64,000 bases of DNA, taken from Mannheimia sp041807705 (GTDB lineage: Bacteria > Pseudomonadota > Gammaproteobacteria > Enterobacterales > Pasteurellaceae). Of the stretch, positions 36,960 to 46,103 are shown in pieces. A program made the position numbers and the translations under genes. The stretch lies in NCBI RefSeq assembly GCF_041807705.1, contig NZ_JBGTYY010000003.1, positions 110,578-174,577 of the forward strand. Direction: 5' to 3'. Each line of letters opens with the position of its first letter. The stretch's first letter is position 1. Below the pieces are notes generated by a model that was not told the DNA's origin, did no database searches, and saw only the letters and a program-made list of their open reading frames with translations.

Positions 36960-37997
36960 TTAGTTGATTTCAACTTGCTCAGAGCCAGTGCCTAGCTCTT
37001 CAATTTTACCGATAACCCACGCCTTTTCGCCAGCTTCTTTTAGCACGCTTAACGCATTTTCAACGTCAGCCATAGGCAGAGCAATGACCATTCCTACACC
37101 ACAGTTAAAGGTACGGTACATTTCATAACGGCTGATGTTACCTTTTTCTTGTAACCATTTAAACACTGCAGGCCATTGCCAGCTTGATTCATCAATAACT
37201 GCTTTAGCAGATTCTGGCAATACACGAGGAATATTTTCCCAGAAACCGCCTCCTGTTAAGTGAGCGATAGCGTGAACATTCACTTCTTCCACTAATTTTA
37301 ACACCGATTTCACATAAATTTTGGTTGGAGCGAGTAAATGTTCGCTAAGTGGTTTATCTTCTAATAATTCCGTTGCTGGATTGGTATTGCTCACTTCTAA
37401 CACTTTACGAATTAACGAATAGCCGTTTGAGTGTGGGCCACTTGAAGCGAGAGCAATTAATACATCTCCTGTTTGAACGGCTGAACCATCAATAATGCCT
37501 GCTTTTTCAACAATACCTACGCAGAAGCCTGCTAAATCGTAATCGCCTTCGTGGTACATTCCCGGCATTTCAGCGGTTTCACCACCTACTAATGCACAAC
37601 CCGACATTTCACAGCCATCAGCAATGCCTTTTACCACATTTGCCGCAACATCAACATCTAATTTGCCTGTTGCGTAGTAGTCTAAGAAGAAAAGGGGTTC
37701 TGCACCCTGTACGACTAAATCATTCACACACATTGCGACTAAATCTTGCCCAATGGTATCGTGTTTGTTGAGATCAATGGCTAAACGTAGTTTTGTACCC
37801 ACACCATCAGTACCTGATACTAAAATAGGCTCTTTATATTTGCTTGGTAATGCACATAATGCCCCAAAACCGCCTAAACCGCCCATTACCTCAGGGCGAC
37901 GAGTACGTTTAACATCAGCTTTGATTCGTTCGACTAATTCGTTTCCTGCGTGGATATCAACGCCGGCATCTTTGTAACTAAGTTGTGTGTTGCTCAC
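36960..37997 (-). CDS. purM: Phosphoribosylformylglycinamidine cyclo-ligase
   Basis: A 345-residue enzyme closing the imidazole ring to give aminoimidazole ribonucleotide. It has SGTDGVGTKLRLA, GGETAEMPGMY, the HLTGGGFWENIPR loop and EMYRTFNCGVGM. The start codon is GTG (37995-37997) preceded by GAGG. A PurR-type operator lies about 50 bases upstream. purN, its usual partner, is at 8775-9413. Confidence 0.96.
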   Translation of the reverse strand: MSNTQLSYKDAGVDIHAGNELVERIKADVKRTRRPEVMGGLGGFGALCALPSKYKEPILVSGTDGVGTKLRLAIDLNKHDTIGQDLVAMCVNDLVVQGAEPLFFLDYYATGKLDVDVAANVVKGIADGCEMSGCALVGGETAEMPGMYHEGDYDLAGFCVGIVEKAGIIDGSAVQTGDVLIALASSGPHSNGYSLIRKVLEVSNTNPATELLEDKPLSEHLLAPTKIYVKSVLKLVEEVNVHAIAHLTGGGFWENIPRVLPESAKAVIDESSWQWPAVFKWLQEKGNISRYEMYRTFNCGVGMVIALPMADVENALSVLKEAGEKAWVIGKIEELGTGSEQVEIN

Positions 37998-38044
37998 TTT
38001 AACCTCAACAGTAAATGAATGAAAAAACGAGGGTATTATAGCAT

Positions 38045-38060
38045 AAGCAAACGTTTGCGA
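38045..38060 (-). promoter_or_regulatory. PurR-type operator upstream of purM
   Basis: AAGCAAACGTTTGCGA contains the perfect palindrome GCAAACGTTTGC (38047-38058) and matches the E. coli PurR consensus at its core. It sits about 50 bases before the purM start, where a repressor would block transcription. Repression by guanine/hypoxanthine-bound PurR is inferred. Confidence 0.75.
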
Positions 38061-38101
38061 AATGTAAATTTTGAAAGAAATCTAATTATTCTACGAGAGA
38101 A

Positions 38102-38131
38102 TGTAGGAGCAAATCACAATTTGTCCCTATA
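38102..38131. repeat. Small palindromic repeat (GTAGG family)
   Basis: TGTAGGAGCAAAT and ATTTGTCCCTATA form an imperfect hairpin in the purM-tehB spacer. Its outer end resembles the repeats at 123-151 and 792-864. Confidence 0.45.
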
Positions 38132-38140
38132 AGTTCATCG

Positions 38141-39013
38141 TTAAGCCATTCTCTTCGCTAACATCGTTGCAAAACGAAGCTGAATACGGTTGCCGTGCTC
38201 ATCGGTTTTGTGGAGATGCCCTAAATCTTCGTTATATTTTACCAGTTCCCAATCTTTGTAATAATTTGCCAGCTCGCCTTCCGCAAAGGTAAAGGAGAAT
38301 GGCATTGGGCAAGGGTAATCATCGGTACTCATTGCACACACAATCAAATTATAGCCACCCACTTTGGTGTTTTTCTGCATATTTTCAACAATTGCTGGAA
38401 TGCGTTCACGGTTTAAGAACATCATTACCACCGTTGAAATAATCAGATCATATTCGCCATTTTGATTGGCGATGGTTGCCTCGTTAATATCATAAATATC
38501 TGCCGTAATATTCTGAGCTTGTTCTTTTTCGATCATATAGTTGAGGAAATCGATGCTTTCCTGATTCTGATCAACAGCGGTTACATCAAAGCCTAATAAA
38601 TTTAGGTAAAGAGAATTACGGCCTCGTCCGCAGCCTAAATCTAAGGCTTTGCCACCTTTTACATAATTAACCGCATTTAACACTTCAGAGTGGGTTGTAG
38701 TGAGGTTGTATTTTTTCGCAAAGTAATCTTCTGGTTTGCAATAAAAGGCAAGTTGGCATTCAAGATCATCAGATAACGCTTCAACTTTGTGCCATAGTTG
38801 AGGCTCAACCATTGGGCGTTGGCGGTTTACATCGAAAATATCTTCTTTAATCACTTCGCCATCTTCGGTTAATTCGTAATATTTTAGCGAGCCTTTTAAA
38901 ATGGTGAGTTTCGCCCAAGTGCCCACTTTAGTATTGTGCTTTTCTTGGAACATTTGTGGCAAGGTGTCTTTTGTCCACACTGGCATTTGTTTATAGCAGA
39001 TTAAATTTTCCAT
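38141..39013 (-). CDS. tehB: Tellurite resistance methyltransferase TehB
   Basis: A 290-residue protein with an N-terminal cupin-like domain (to about residue 95: MPVWTKDTLPQMF, GTWAKLTILKGSLKYYEL) and a C-terminal AdoMet methyltransferase domain with DLGCGRGRNSLYL. The long form with the extra domain is the Haemophilus type; E. coli TehB has only the methyltransferase. It confers tellurite resistance and, in H. influenzae, has been linked to oxidative stress and heme use. No tehA is adjacent. Confidence 0.9.
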   Translation of the reverse strand: MENLICYKQMPVWTKDTLPQMFQEKHNTKVGTWAKLTILKGSLKYYELTEDGEVIKEDIFDVNRQRPMVEPQLWHKVEALSDDLECQLAFYCKPEDYFAKKYNLTTTHSEVLNAVNYVKGGKALDLGCGRGRNSLYLNLLGFDVTAVDQNQESIDFLNYMIEKEQAQNITADIYDINEATIANQNGEYDLIISTVVMMFLNRERIPAIVENMQKNTKVGGYNLIVCAMSTDDYPCPMPFSFTFAEGELANYYKDWELVKYNEDLGHLHKTDEHGNRIQLRFATMLAKRMA

Positions 39014-39074
39014 TGTTCTGTCCTTCTGTGAAAAAACGAGTGGGAAAATTTTATCACTGTTTAAATGCCTGAAA

Positions 39075-39103
39075 ACAAAAAATCCGACTAAAAAAGTCGG
39101 ATT
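39075..39103 (-). terminator. Terminator after the flavin reductase gene
   Basis: AATCCGACT and AGTCGGATT enclose a six-base loop (39081-39103); on the minus strand the stem is followed by TTTTTTG. It separates the yciU-flavin reductase pair from tehB. Confidence 0.8.
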
Positions 39104-39131
39104 TGATCAAATTTATGTGAAATATATTTTG

Positions 39132-39644
39132 TTAGTCAATGTTTACACTTCTAAATTGACGAGCAAAATAAATTAAACTGTGGTTCGGCTCGACATCAAT
39201 ATGGTTAACTTCCACCACAAAAATAGTATGTGTACCCACAGCGTGAGTATCCACAATATTGCCTTGTAAAGCCGAAATGGCACTGCGTAACACAGGCTGA
39301 TCGTCAAAGCCATTATCCCAAATATCCCAGCTAAAACGCTCTTCCATTGTGCTTTCAAGAATAGCAGCGAAATGTTTGGCGATGTCTTCTTGCTCGTGGC
39401 TTAGCACATTAATACAGACTTTGCCGTTGTGCTTGATAATATCGTGAACGTGGCTGTTTTTATTCACGCAAAAAAGCACCGTTGGGGGAGCATCGGTTAC
39501 TGAGCTTACTGAAGAAACAGTAAGCCCAACTTTGCCAGCTGCTCCGTTAGAGGTAACGATGCTTACCGCTGATGATAAATGTGCCATTGCTTCACGAAAT
39601 TTTAGTGAGGCGTTAATAGGTTGAGATGTATCGATGTTCGACAT
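39132..39644 (-). CDS. HpaC-like flavin reductase
   Basis: A 170-residue flavin reductase-like protein, the same length as E. coli HpaC, which supplies reduced FAD to the 4-hydroxyphenylacetate monooxygenase HpaB. FREAMAHLSSAVSIVTSNG, GLTVSSVSSVTDAPPTVLFCVN and NVLSHEQEDIAKHFA are typical of the HpaC/flavin reductase domain. No hpaB or other catabolic gene is nearby, so its partner is unknown. The ATG at 39644 follows AAGGAAAAAT. It starts 11 bases after the yciU stop. Confidence 0.75.
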   Translation of the reverse strand: MSNIDTSQPINASLKFREAMAHLSSAVSIVTSNGAAGKVGLTVSSVSSVTDAPPTVLFCVNKNSHVHDIIKHNGKVCINVLSHEQEDIAKHFAAILESTMEERFSWDIWDNGFDDQPVLRSAISALQGNIVDTHAVGTHTIFVVEVNHIDVEPNHSLIYFARQFRSVNID

Positions 39645-39655
39645 ATTTTTCCTTA

Positions 39656-39967
39656 TTATTCTTTCCAAACAACGTGATATTCACGATTTTCTTTTTCGTG
39701 TGAAATTAAGAAACGGGCGAATACATCGTCCATTTCATCTTTCTCATTTACTAAGCCAACCCAAACCTCCGCAAAGGCTTCTGGGTCGATCAGCGTGCCG
39801 ATTTCTTGATCCCAATCTTCACTGGTTTCGACCATTTCGACCGCACCACACTCTTCAAACTGGAGATTAAACAGTAAAATATCGGCAGGGTCTAAATTCT
39901 CGCCAGCCATTTCTAAGAAAATATCGTATGCAATATCTATTGCTTCATCAGGAGTTAATTTTTTCAT
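39656..39967 (-). CDS. yciU: DUF440 acidic protein (YciU/HI1450-like)
   Basis: A 103-residue, strongly acidic protein. AYDIFLEMAGENLDPADILLFNLQFEE is almost a family fingerprint, and DVFARFLISHEKE matches near the end. HI1450 of H. influenzae was proposed to mimic double-stranded DNA and bind HU; I infer the same for this homologue. It is cotranscribed with the flavin reductase gene, a pairing with no obvious functional logic. Confidence 0.85.
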   Translation of the reverse strand: MKKLTPDEAIDIAYDIFLEMAGENLDPADILLFNLQFEECGAVEMVETSEDWDQEIGTLIDPEAFAEVWVGLVNEKDEMDDVFARFLISHEKENREYHVVWKE

Positions 39968-40050
39968 ATGTTGATTCTAATAGTCCTACCATAAAAGTGT
40001 TAGATAGATAAGTTTTATTTTATGCTTTTTAGTTATAAAAAACAAAAATA

Positions 40051-40641
40051 TTACGCTTGAATTAAACGGCTTACTACCATTCCCGCCGTTTTCTCTTTTA
40101 AAAGTTGCCAGCCTTCAGGCAAATTTAATGGGGCGTGATTTTTTTCCGTTTCCACATACAAAATCGCATTTTCTGCCAACCAGTTATTTTCAACTAGCAA
40201 TGTTAGTACTTGTGGCACAAGATTTTGATGAAAAGGGGGATCGATAAACACAATATCAAATGGCTCACCGCTATTTTTATTTGATAGATATTGTAACGTA
40301 TCGGTTTGAACAACAGAGCCATTTTCTGTTTTTAAGGTTTGCAGATTTTTCTTCAACAAATTAGCGGCATTTGCAAATTTTTCCAAAAAAACGACCGCTT
40401 GTGCTTGGCGAGAAAGTGCCTCAAACCCCAGAGAGCCACTGCCTGCAAAGCAATCTAAACAGCGTGCGTGAGCAATATCGTGCATTAACCAGTTAAACAG
40501 CGTTTCTTTCACTCGATCTGTGGTGGGGCGTAGCCCTTCTGCATTCAATACGGGTAATTTTCTACCTCGCCAAAGCCCAGCAATAATACGTACTTCGCCC
40601 ATTTGTTGGTTAGATTGCGGAGAATTTCGATTTTTTTTCAT
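40051..40641 (-). CDS. rsmD: 16S rRNA (guanine966-N2)-methyltransferase
   Basis: A 196-residue AdoMet methyltransferase modifying G966 of 16S rRNA. RIIAGLWRGRKLPV, GLRPTTDRVKETLFNWL, LDCFAGSGSLGFEALSR and the catalytic IDPPF are diagnostic. The ATG at 40641 is chosen; a GTG two codons upstream is possible, and neither has a strong ribosome site. An uptake-signal core is in the frame (about 40393). It is divergent from ftsY, as in many gamma-proteobacteria. Confidence 0.94.
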   Translation of the reverse strand: MKKNRNSPQSNQQMGEVRIIAGLWRGRKLPVLNAEGLRPTTDRVKETLFNWLMHDIAHARCLDCFAGSGSLGFEALSRQAQAVVFLEKFANAANLLKKNLQTLKTENGSVVQTDTLQYLSNKNSGEPFDIVFIDPPFHQNLVPQVLTLLVENNWLAENAILYVETEKNHAPLNLPEGWQLLKEKTAGMVVSRLIQA

Positions 40642-40719
40642 ACTCACTAAAGGAAAATAAAGGATTTTTTGATAAACTATGTAAGTTTAGTCTATTTTCA
40701 GTATAAATGAGAGAAAAAT

Positions 40720-42285
40720 ATGTCAGAGAAGAAAAAAGGTTTTTGGTCTTGGCTTGGATTTGGTAAGAAAGAAGAAACAAAACAGGAAGATATTCAGCAA
40801 GAACAAGAGGTTATTCAACCCGAAGAGCCTGTGATTATTAAACCAGAAACCGAGAAATCGTTTTCTGAGAAATTAGATGATCTGGAAGATAGAATCGAAG
40901 AAAAGGCAGATCAGCTAGAAGACTATTTTGAGGAAAAAGAAGATCAAATTGAACAGAAGTTTGAGGAAATTGAGGATAAATTCGAGGAAAAAGTCGAAGA
41001 GTTCAAAGAGTTTGTTGAAGAAAAAGTTGAAGAGGTAAAAGAGTTCTTTGATGATGTTGAAGACAAAATTGAACAGACATTTGAGGAAGAAAAAGGCGAA
41101 CAAGCGGTCGAAAATCTGCAAAATATTGCAACTGAGCAGCTAGATCTTAACGAACAAGAGCAAGTGACTTATCAAGTAGAAGAAGCTCAAGTGGAAGAAG
41201 CGGTAGCTCAGGAAGTTGCTGTAAGCGAAGATTTACCTCAGGCGGTTTTAGTTGAAGATGTTGTAGAGCCAATCATTACCGAACCAGAGCCTTTAGATGC
41301 TCAAGAGATTGTTGAAGAGCCGACAATTCAAGACGAATATCAAGAAAAGCCTAGTCAAGGAGGTTTCTTTAACCGTTTAATTCAAGGCCTAATTAAAACC
41401 AAGCAAAACATTGGTTCGGGTTTCCGCAATTTCTTCAGTGGCAAGAAAATTGATGATGAATTATTTGAGGAGCTAGAAGAACAGCTACTTGTGGCGGATT
41501 TAGGTATGCCGACCACACAAAAAATCATCAATAATTTAACGCAGCACGCCACGAAAAAGCAGTTAAAAGATGCTGAGTTGCTTTACCAGCAATTAAAAAT
41601 TGAGTTGGGCGAAGTGTTAAAACCTGTGGCTCAGCCTTTAGTGCTTGAAGAGAAAAAACCGTATGTGATTTTAATGGTGGGCGTTAATGGTGTGGGCAAA
41701 ACCACAACTATTGGTAAACTTGCTCGTAAATTCCAAAATGAAGGGAAATCGGTGATGTTAGCTGCAGGCGACACTTTCCGTGCAGCAGCAGTAGAGCAAC
41801 TTCAAGTTTGGGGCGAGCGAAATAACATTCCTGTGGTGGCACAAAGCACGGGTTCAGATTCTGCCTCTGTGATTTTTGATGCAATGCAATCTGCAGCGGC
41901 AAAAGGGATTGATGTGCTAATTGCAGACACTGCAGGCAGATTACAAAACAAAAACAACTTGATGGACGAGTTGAAAAAAATCGTGCGTGTGATGAAAAAA
42001 TATGACGAAACCGCACCGCACGAAATTATGCTTACCCTGGATGCAGGCACGGGGCAGAATGCAATTAGCCAAGCAAAATTATTTAATGAAGCGGTGGGCT
42101 TAACGGGCATTACATTAACCAAATTAGACGGTACGGCAAAAGGCGGTGTGATTTTTGCGATTGCGGATCAATTCAATATTCCTATCCGATTTATCGGGGT
42201 GGGCGAGAAGATTGAAGATTTACGTCCGTTTAACGCAGAAGAATTTATCGAAGCCTTATTTAGCCACGAGGACGAACAACAATGA
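40720..42285 (+). CDS. ftsY: Signal recognition particle receptor FtsY
   Basis: A 521-residue SRP receptor. The N-terminal region (to about residue 210) is highly acidic and has a repetitive coiled-coil stretch rich in EEK, DKF and EDQIEQ units at about residues 50-125. The NG GTPase follows: GVNGVGKTTT, DTFRAAA, DTAGRLQNK, TKLDGTAKGG. The A domain is enlarged compared with a minimal FtsY. An uptake signal core (41100-41109) is translated within it. The stop overlaps the ftsE start (ATGA). It delivers ribosome-nascent chains to SecYEG. Confidence 0.95.
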   Translation: MSEKKKGFWSWLGFGKKEETKQEDIQQEQEVIQPEEPVIIKPETEKSFSEKLDDLEDRIEEKADQLEDYFEEKEDQIEQKFEEIEDKFEEKVEEFKEFVEEKVEEVKEFFDDVEDKIEQTFEEEKGEQAVENLQNIATEQLDLNEQEQVTYQVEEAQVEEAVAQEVAVSEDLPQAVLVEDVVEPIITEPEPLDAQEIVEEPTIQDEYQEKPSQGGFFNRLIQGLIKTKQNIGSGFRNFFSGKKIDDELFEELEEQLLVADLGMPTTQKIINNLTQHATKKQLKDAELLYQQLKIELGEVLKPVAQPLVLEEKKPYVILMVGVNGVGKTTTIGKLARKFQNEGKSVMLAAGDTFRAAAVEQLQVWGERNNIPVVAQSTGSDSASVIFDAMQSAAAKGIDVLIADTAGRLQNKNNLMDELKKIVRVMKKYDETAPHEIMLTLDAGTGQNAISQAKLFNEAVGLTGITLTKLDGTAKGGVIFAIADQFNIPIRFIGVGEKIEDLRPFNAEEFIEALFSHEDEQQ

Positions 42286-42935
42286 TTAAATTTACTAATG
42301 TGAATAAGGTTTACAAAGGCGGTAAACCTGCTTTACAAGGCATTGATTTCCACTTGCCAGCAGGTGGAATGGCGTATATTACAGGGCATTCCGGTGCAGG
42401 TAAAAGTACGCTGTTAAAATTAATTATGGGCATTGAGCGTGCCAATGGTGGGCAAATTTTGTTTAACGGACACGATATTACTCGTCTTTCTCATCACGAA
42501 TTGCCGTTTTTACGCCGTCAAATCGGAATGGTACACCAAGATTATCGTTTATTAACCGATAGAACCATTTTAGATAATGTTGCCCTCCCGCTCATTATTT
42601 TAGGTATGAACCAAGCGATTGTAGAGCGTGAAGCGCTTATTGCGCTTGAGCGAGTAGGGCTTGCGGATAAAGCCAATTATCTACCATTGCATCTTTCAGG
42701 CGGCGAACAGCAACGTGTTGATATTGCCAGAGCCATTGTTCATCGCCCAATTTTGTTGTTAGCAGATGAACCAACGGGGAATTTAGATGAAAAGCTCTCG
42801 TTTGAAATTTTCCGTTTATTTGAAGAGTTTAATCAGGCTGGCACTACGGTGCTTATTGCGACACACGATACCAATATCATCTCAAAATGTCCAAAACCGT
42901 GTTTGGTGTTGGAACAAGGGCATCTTAAATTTTAA
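42282..42935 (+). CDS. ftsE: Cell division ATP-binding protein FtsE
   Basis: A 217-residue ABC ATPase that, with FtsX, activates periplasmic amidase factors at the septum. It has GHSGAGKSTL, Q-loop HQDYRLL, signature LSGGEQQRVDIARA and Walker B LLLADEPTGNLDE. It overlaps ftsY by four bases and is 9 bases from ftsX, giving the standard ftsYEX operon. Confidence 0.96.
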   Translation: MIKFTNVNKVYKGGKPALQGIDFHLPAGGMAYITGHSGAGKSTLLKLIMGIERANGGQILFNGHDITRLSHHELPFLRRQIGMVHQDYRLLTDRTILDNVALPLIILGMNQAIVEREALIALERVGLADKANYLPLHLSGGEQQRVDIARAIVHRPILLLADEPTGNLDEKLSFEIFRLFEEFNQAGTTVLIATHDTNIISKCPKPCLVLEQGHLKF

Positions 42936-42944
42936 GGGAAGATT

Positions 42945-43877
42945 ATGATTCGTTCATTTAACAAATTAGGTGCTCAAACCAGCTACTCTTTACGAGCGGT
43001 CTGGCAAGATTTAATGAAACGCAAACTAGGTACATTTTTAACCATATTAGTGATTGCGGTTTCACTCACTATTCCAACGGTAAGTTATTTACTGTGGAAA
43101 AATACGCACACAGCGGCAACACAGTTTTATCCAGAACCACAACTTACGGTTTATCTGCACAAAAACTTAGCGGAACACGATGTCAATACGGTGGTTGATC
43201 GTATTCGTGCTTATGAATCAGATAAAATTGATTCCTTTAATTATATTTCTCGTCAGCAGAGTTTAGAGGAATTTCGCTCTTGGACAGGCTTTGGAGAAGC
43301 GTTAGATATTTTAGATGAAAATCCACTGCCGGCGGTAGTTACCTTAAAACCAAAAGCAAATTTCAATAGTGGTGATGCAATGGTTGAGTTACGCAACGGT
43401 TTACAACAAATCAAAGGCGTACAGGAAGTTCGCTTAGATAACGGCTGGTTGGAAAAATTAACCGCTTTAACTTGGCTTATTGCACGTATTGCAATTGTGT
43501 GTACATTATTGATGTTATTAGCGGTCTTTTTAGTGATTGGTAATAGCGTTCGTACCGATGTGGCAAATAGCAAAGCAGCGATTGAAGTGCAACAAATTCT
43601 AGGCGCAACCGATCACTTTATTGCTCGTCCGTTCCTTTACACAGGAATGATTTACGGCTTTTTCGGCAGCCTGTTAGCTGTACTGTTTAGTGCAGTAACG
43701 ATTAGCTATTTTACAGGCATTGTGAAGTATGTAACCGATATGTTCACGGTTCAATTTGAACTAAAGAGCTTAAATTTTAGCGAGGCCTTTTTCTTAATTG
43801 TGCTTTGTGTGTTTATAGGTTGGTTATCGGCAAAAATAGCGACAATGCGAAATATTTTCAGAATTGGCAGTCGATAA
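42945..43877 (+). CDS. ftsX: Cell division protein FtsX
   Basis: A 310-residue membrane subunit of FtsEX. One helix at about residues 26-47, a periplasmic loop (to about 170) and three C-terminal helices follow the usual topology; SLRAVWQDLMKRKLGTFLTILVIAVS at the start and KAAIEVQQILGATDHFIARPFLY in the permease domain are characteristic. It transmits the ATP-driven signal across the membrane. A terminator hairpin lies just downstream. Confidence 0.94.
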   Translation: MIRSFNKLGAQTSYSLRAVWQDLMKRKLGTFLTILVIAVSLTIPTVSYLLWKNTHTAATQFYPEPQLTVYLHKNLAEHDVNTVVDRIRAYESDKIDSFNYISRQQSLEEFRSWTGFGEALDILDENPLPAVVTLKPKANFNSGDAMVELRNGLQQIKGVQEVRLDNGWLEKLTALTWLIARIAIVCTLLMLLAVFLVIGNSVRTDVANSKAAIEVQQILGATDHFIARPFLYTGMIYGFFGSLLAVLFSAVTISYFTGIVKYVTDMFTVQFELKSLNFSEAFFLIVLCVFIGWLSAKIATMRNIFRIGSR

Positions 43878-43891
43878 TTTCTTTTAAATAA

Positions 43892-43942
43892 AAGCGGTCT
43901 ATGTTGTTCAATTTGCAAAATAATGAACAAAATAGACCGCTT
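43892..43942. terminator. Uptake-signal hairpin between ftsX and metR
   Basis: AAGCGGTCTAT (43892-43902) and ATAGACCGCTT (43932-43942) are complementary and separate the convergent genes. The loop is long (29 bases) and includes a GCAAAATAATG tract. Confidence 0.75.
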
Positions 43943-43949
43943 GTTGTTT

Positions 43950-44876
43950 CTATTCCAATACCATTAAGCCCGGCAGCGTTGCAAAACTTTGATCTTTGAT
44001 GGTGTCGTGGAAATCATCTAGGTAGGCAAGGGCAGCATCTGATTCACGAATTGCCCCATAAAGGTTGCTATATAAACCTTGCTGAGTGATTTTGCGAGCT
44101 ACCACATAGCCTCTGTCCAAATAAGGTTTAACCGCCCAATAAGGCAGAGCTGCCACCCCTCGACGGCTTGCCACAAGCTGAATAATGGCAATGGTTAATT
44201 CGCTATTGCGACGAGTAACTTTAATGCCCGCAGGATTTAGCACTTTACGCAGTAAATCGAGCATATCATCAGGCACAGGGTAGGTAATGAGGGTTTCATC
44301 TTTAAAATCTTCCGCTTCCCACACTTCTTTTGTTGCAAGAGGGTGATCTTTCGAGCAAATCCCCACCATTTCATAAGAAAATAGCGGTTTACAAATAATG
44401 CTTGAATTATCTTCAACTTCCGACACAATCGCCAAATCTGCCCTATGGCTTAATAATAAGCCCACTGTATCCGTATGGAAGCCCGATACAATATCCAATT
44501 CCACTAATGGCCAATGCTGGCGGAAAGTATCCATTGCAGGCATTAACCAGTCAAAACAAGTATGGCATTCCACCGCAACCCGCACTTCGCCCACTTCACC
44601 TTGTTTTACCCGAGCCAAATCAAGCTCAGCCTCGATCACTTGTGGCAAAATATCATAGGCAAGTTTAATTAAGCGTTCTCCTGCTTGGGTGAAGCGAATG
44701 GGCGAGCTTTTACGTTCGAATAGTGTAAGAGCGTACTGCTCTTCTAAGAGTTTGATTTGATGGGAAAGGGCTGATTGGGTTAAATGCACACGTTTTGCTG
44801 CTAAAGAAACGCTGCCGCTTTCTTTTAACGCAACTAATGTTCTTAAATGACGGATTTCTAGGAAAATGGGCTTCAT
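43950..44876 (-). CDS. metR: LysR-type regulator MetR
   Basis: A 308-residue LysR-family activator, which in relatives binds homocysteine and activates metE and other methionine genes. The N-terminal helix-turn-helix is SVSLAAKRVHLTQSALSHQI; the effector domain has VAVECHTCFDWLMPAM and SRRGVAALPYWAV, close to E. coli MetR. No metE is adjacent, so its main target lies elsewhere. Length is normal. Confidence 0.88.
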   Translation of the reverse strand: MKPIFLEIRHLRTLVALKESGSVSLAAKRVHLTQSALSHQIKLLEEQYALTLFERKSSPIRFTQAGERLIKLAYDILPQVIEAELDLARVKQGEVGEVRVAVECHTCFDWLMPAMDTFRQHWPLVELDIVSGFHTDTVGLLLSHRADLAIVSEVEDNSSIICKPLFSYEMVGICSKDHPLATKEVWEAEDFKDETLITYPVPDDMLDLLRKVLNPAGIKVTRRNSELTIAIIQLVASRRGVAALPYWAVKPYLDRGYVVARKITQQGLYSNLYGAIRESDAALAYLDDFHDTIKDQSFATLPGLMVLE

Positions 44877-44922
44877 AATTTATTCATCTAAAAGTGAAAA
44901 AAGATGAAAAGAATTATAACAA

Positions 44923-44969
44923 ACAAGCGGTCAAATTTTGCAAAAAATTTACAAATTCTGACCGCTTGT
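44923..44969 (-). terminator. Uptake-signal hairpin after asd
   Basis: ACAAGCGGTCA (44923-44933), followed by AATTTTGCAAA, faces TGACCGCTTGT (44959-44969). It lies between asd and metR, both on the minus strand, and shows the extended uptake-signal consensus in full. Confidence 0.75.
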
Positions 44970-44987
44970 AGAGACTGGTTATTAGGG

Positions 44988-46103
44988 TTATTTAGTTAAT
45001 TGAACTAAAATACGGCGAACAGGCTCTGCTGCACCCCATAATAATTGGTCGCCCACCGTGAATGCTGCTAAATATTCACCACCCATTGCTAATTTGCGTA
45101 AACGCCCAACTGGTACGCTTAATGTGCCGGTTACTTTCGCAGGTGTTAATTCACGCAATGTGGTTTCTTTGTCGTTTGGAATCACTTTCACCCATTCATT
45201 GTGAGCTGCAATGATTTGCTCAATTTCTGCTAATGGAATATCTTTCTTCAGCTTAATTGTGAATGCTTGGCTGTGGCAACGTAATGCGCCAATACGCACG
45301 CATAAACCATCAACAGAAATTGGATTTTCGCTTAAACCTAAGATTTTGTTGGTTTCCGCATAGCCTTTCCACTCTTCTTTGGTTTGTCCTGTTTCAGGTA
45401 ATAATTTATCAATCCAAGGAATTAAGCTACCACCTAATGCCGCACCGAAGTTCTCAGTTGGGAAATCGTCCGCACGCATTTTTGCGGTTACTTTACGTTC
45501 AATGTCTAAAATTGAAGAAGCAGGATTTGCTAATTCTGCTTTTACGCTATCTTCTAATTCACCCATTTGTGAAAGTAATTCACGCATATTTTTTGCACCA
45601 GCACCAGAAGCAGCTTGGTAAGTAGCAACAGAAACCCATTCCACTAAATCTTTTTCAAATAAGCCACCGATTGCCATTAGCATTAAACTTACCGTACAGT
45701 TACCACCTACGAAAGTTTTAATACCGTTTTTCAAGCCTTCAGAAATAACGTGTTGGTTTACTGGGTCTAATACGATGATTGCATCATCTTTCATACGAAG
45801 TGCAGAAGCAGCATCAATCCAGTAACCGTTCCAGCCGCTTTCTTTTAATTTTGGATAAACTTCGTTGGTATAATCGCCACCTTGACAGGTTACGATGATG
45901 TCTAATTTTTTTAATTCTTCGATATCAAAGGCATCTTTTAATTCACCAGCATCTTTTCCACCAAATACTGGGGCTTTTTGACCAGCTTGTGAAGTAGTAA
46001 AGAAAATAGGATTGATGTTAGCGAAGTTATTTTCTTCTACCATACGATCCATTAATACTGAACCCACCATTCCACGCCAACCGATAAAACCTACATTTTG
46101 CAT
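44988..46103 (-). CDS. asd: Aspartate-semialdehyde dehydrogenase
   Basis: A 371-residue NADP enzyme reducing aspartyl phosphate to the semialdehyde, the branch point to lysine, diaminopimelate, methionine and threonine. It has GFIGWRGMVGSVLMDRM, the catalytic Cys in GGNCTVSLML, AASGAGAKNMRE, and the His in IGALRCHSQAF. The gene is intact and probably essential for cell-wall synthesis. Confidence 0.96.
   Translation of the reverse strand: MQNVGFIGWRGMVGSVLMDRMVEENNFANINPIFFTTSQAGQKAPVFGGKDAGELKDAFDIEELKKLDIIVTCQGGDYTNEVYPKLKESGWNGYWIDAASALRMKDDAIIVLDPVNQHVISEGLKNGIKTFVGGNCTVSLMLMAIGGLFEKDLVEWVSVATYQAASGAGAKNMRELLSQMGELEDSVKAELANPASSILDIERKVTAKMRADDFPTENFGAALGGSLIPWIDKLLPETGQTKEEWKGYAETNKILGLSENPISVDGLCVRIGALRCHSQAFTIKLKKDIPLAEIEQIIAAHNEWVKVIPNDKETTLRELTPAKVTGTLSVPVGRLRKLAMGGEYLAAFTVGDQLLWGAAEPVRRILVQLTK

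Noticed and set aside
40915..41121. Antisense open frame inside ftsY
   Set aside because: It is a by-product of the Glu/Lys-rich repeats; its Phe/Leu-rich translation has no family character.
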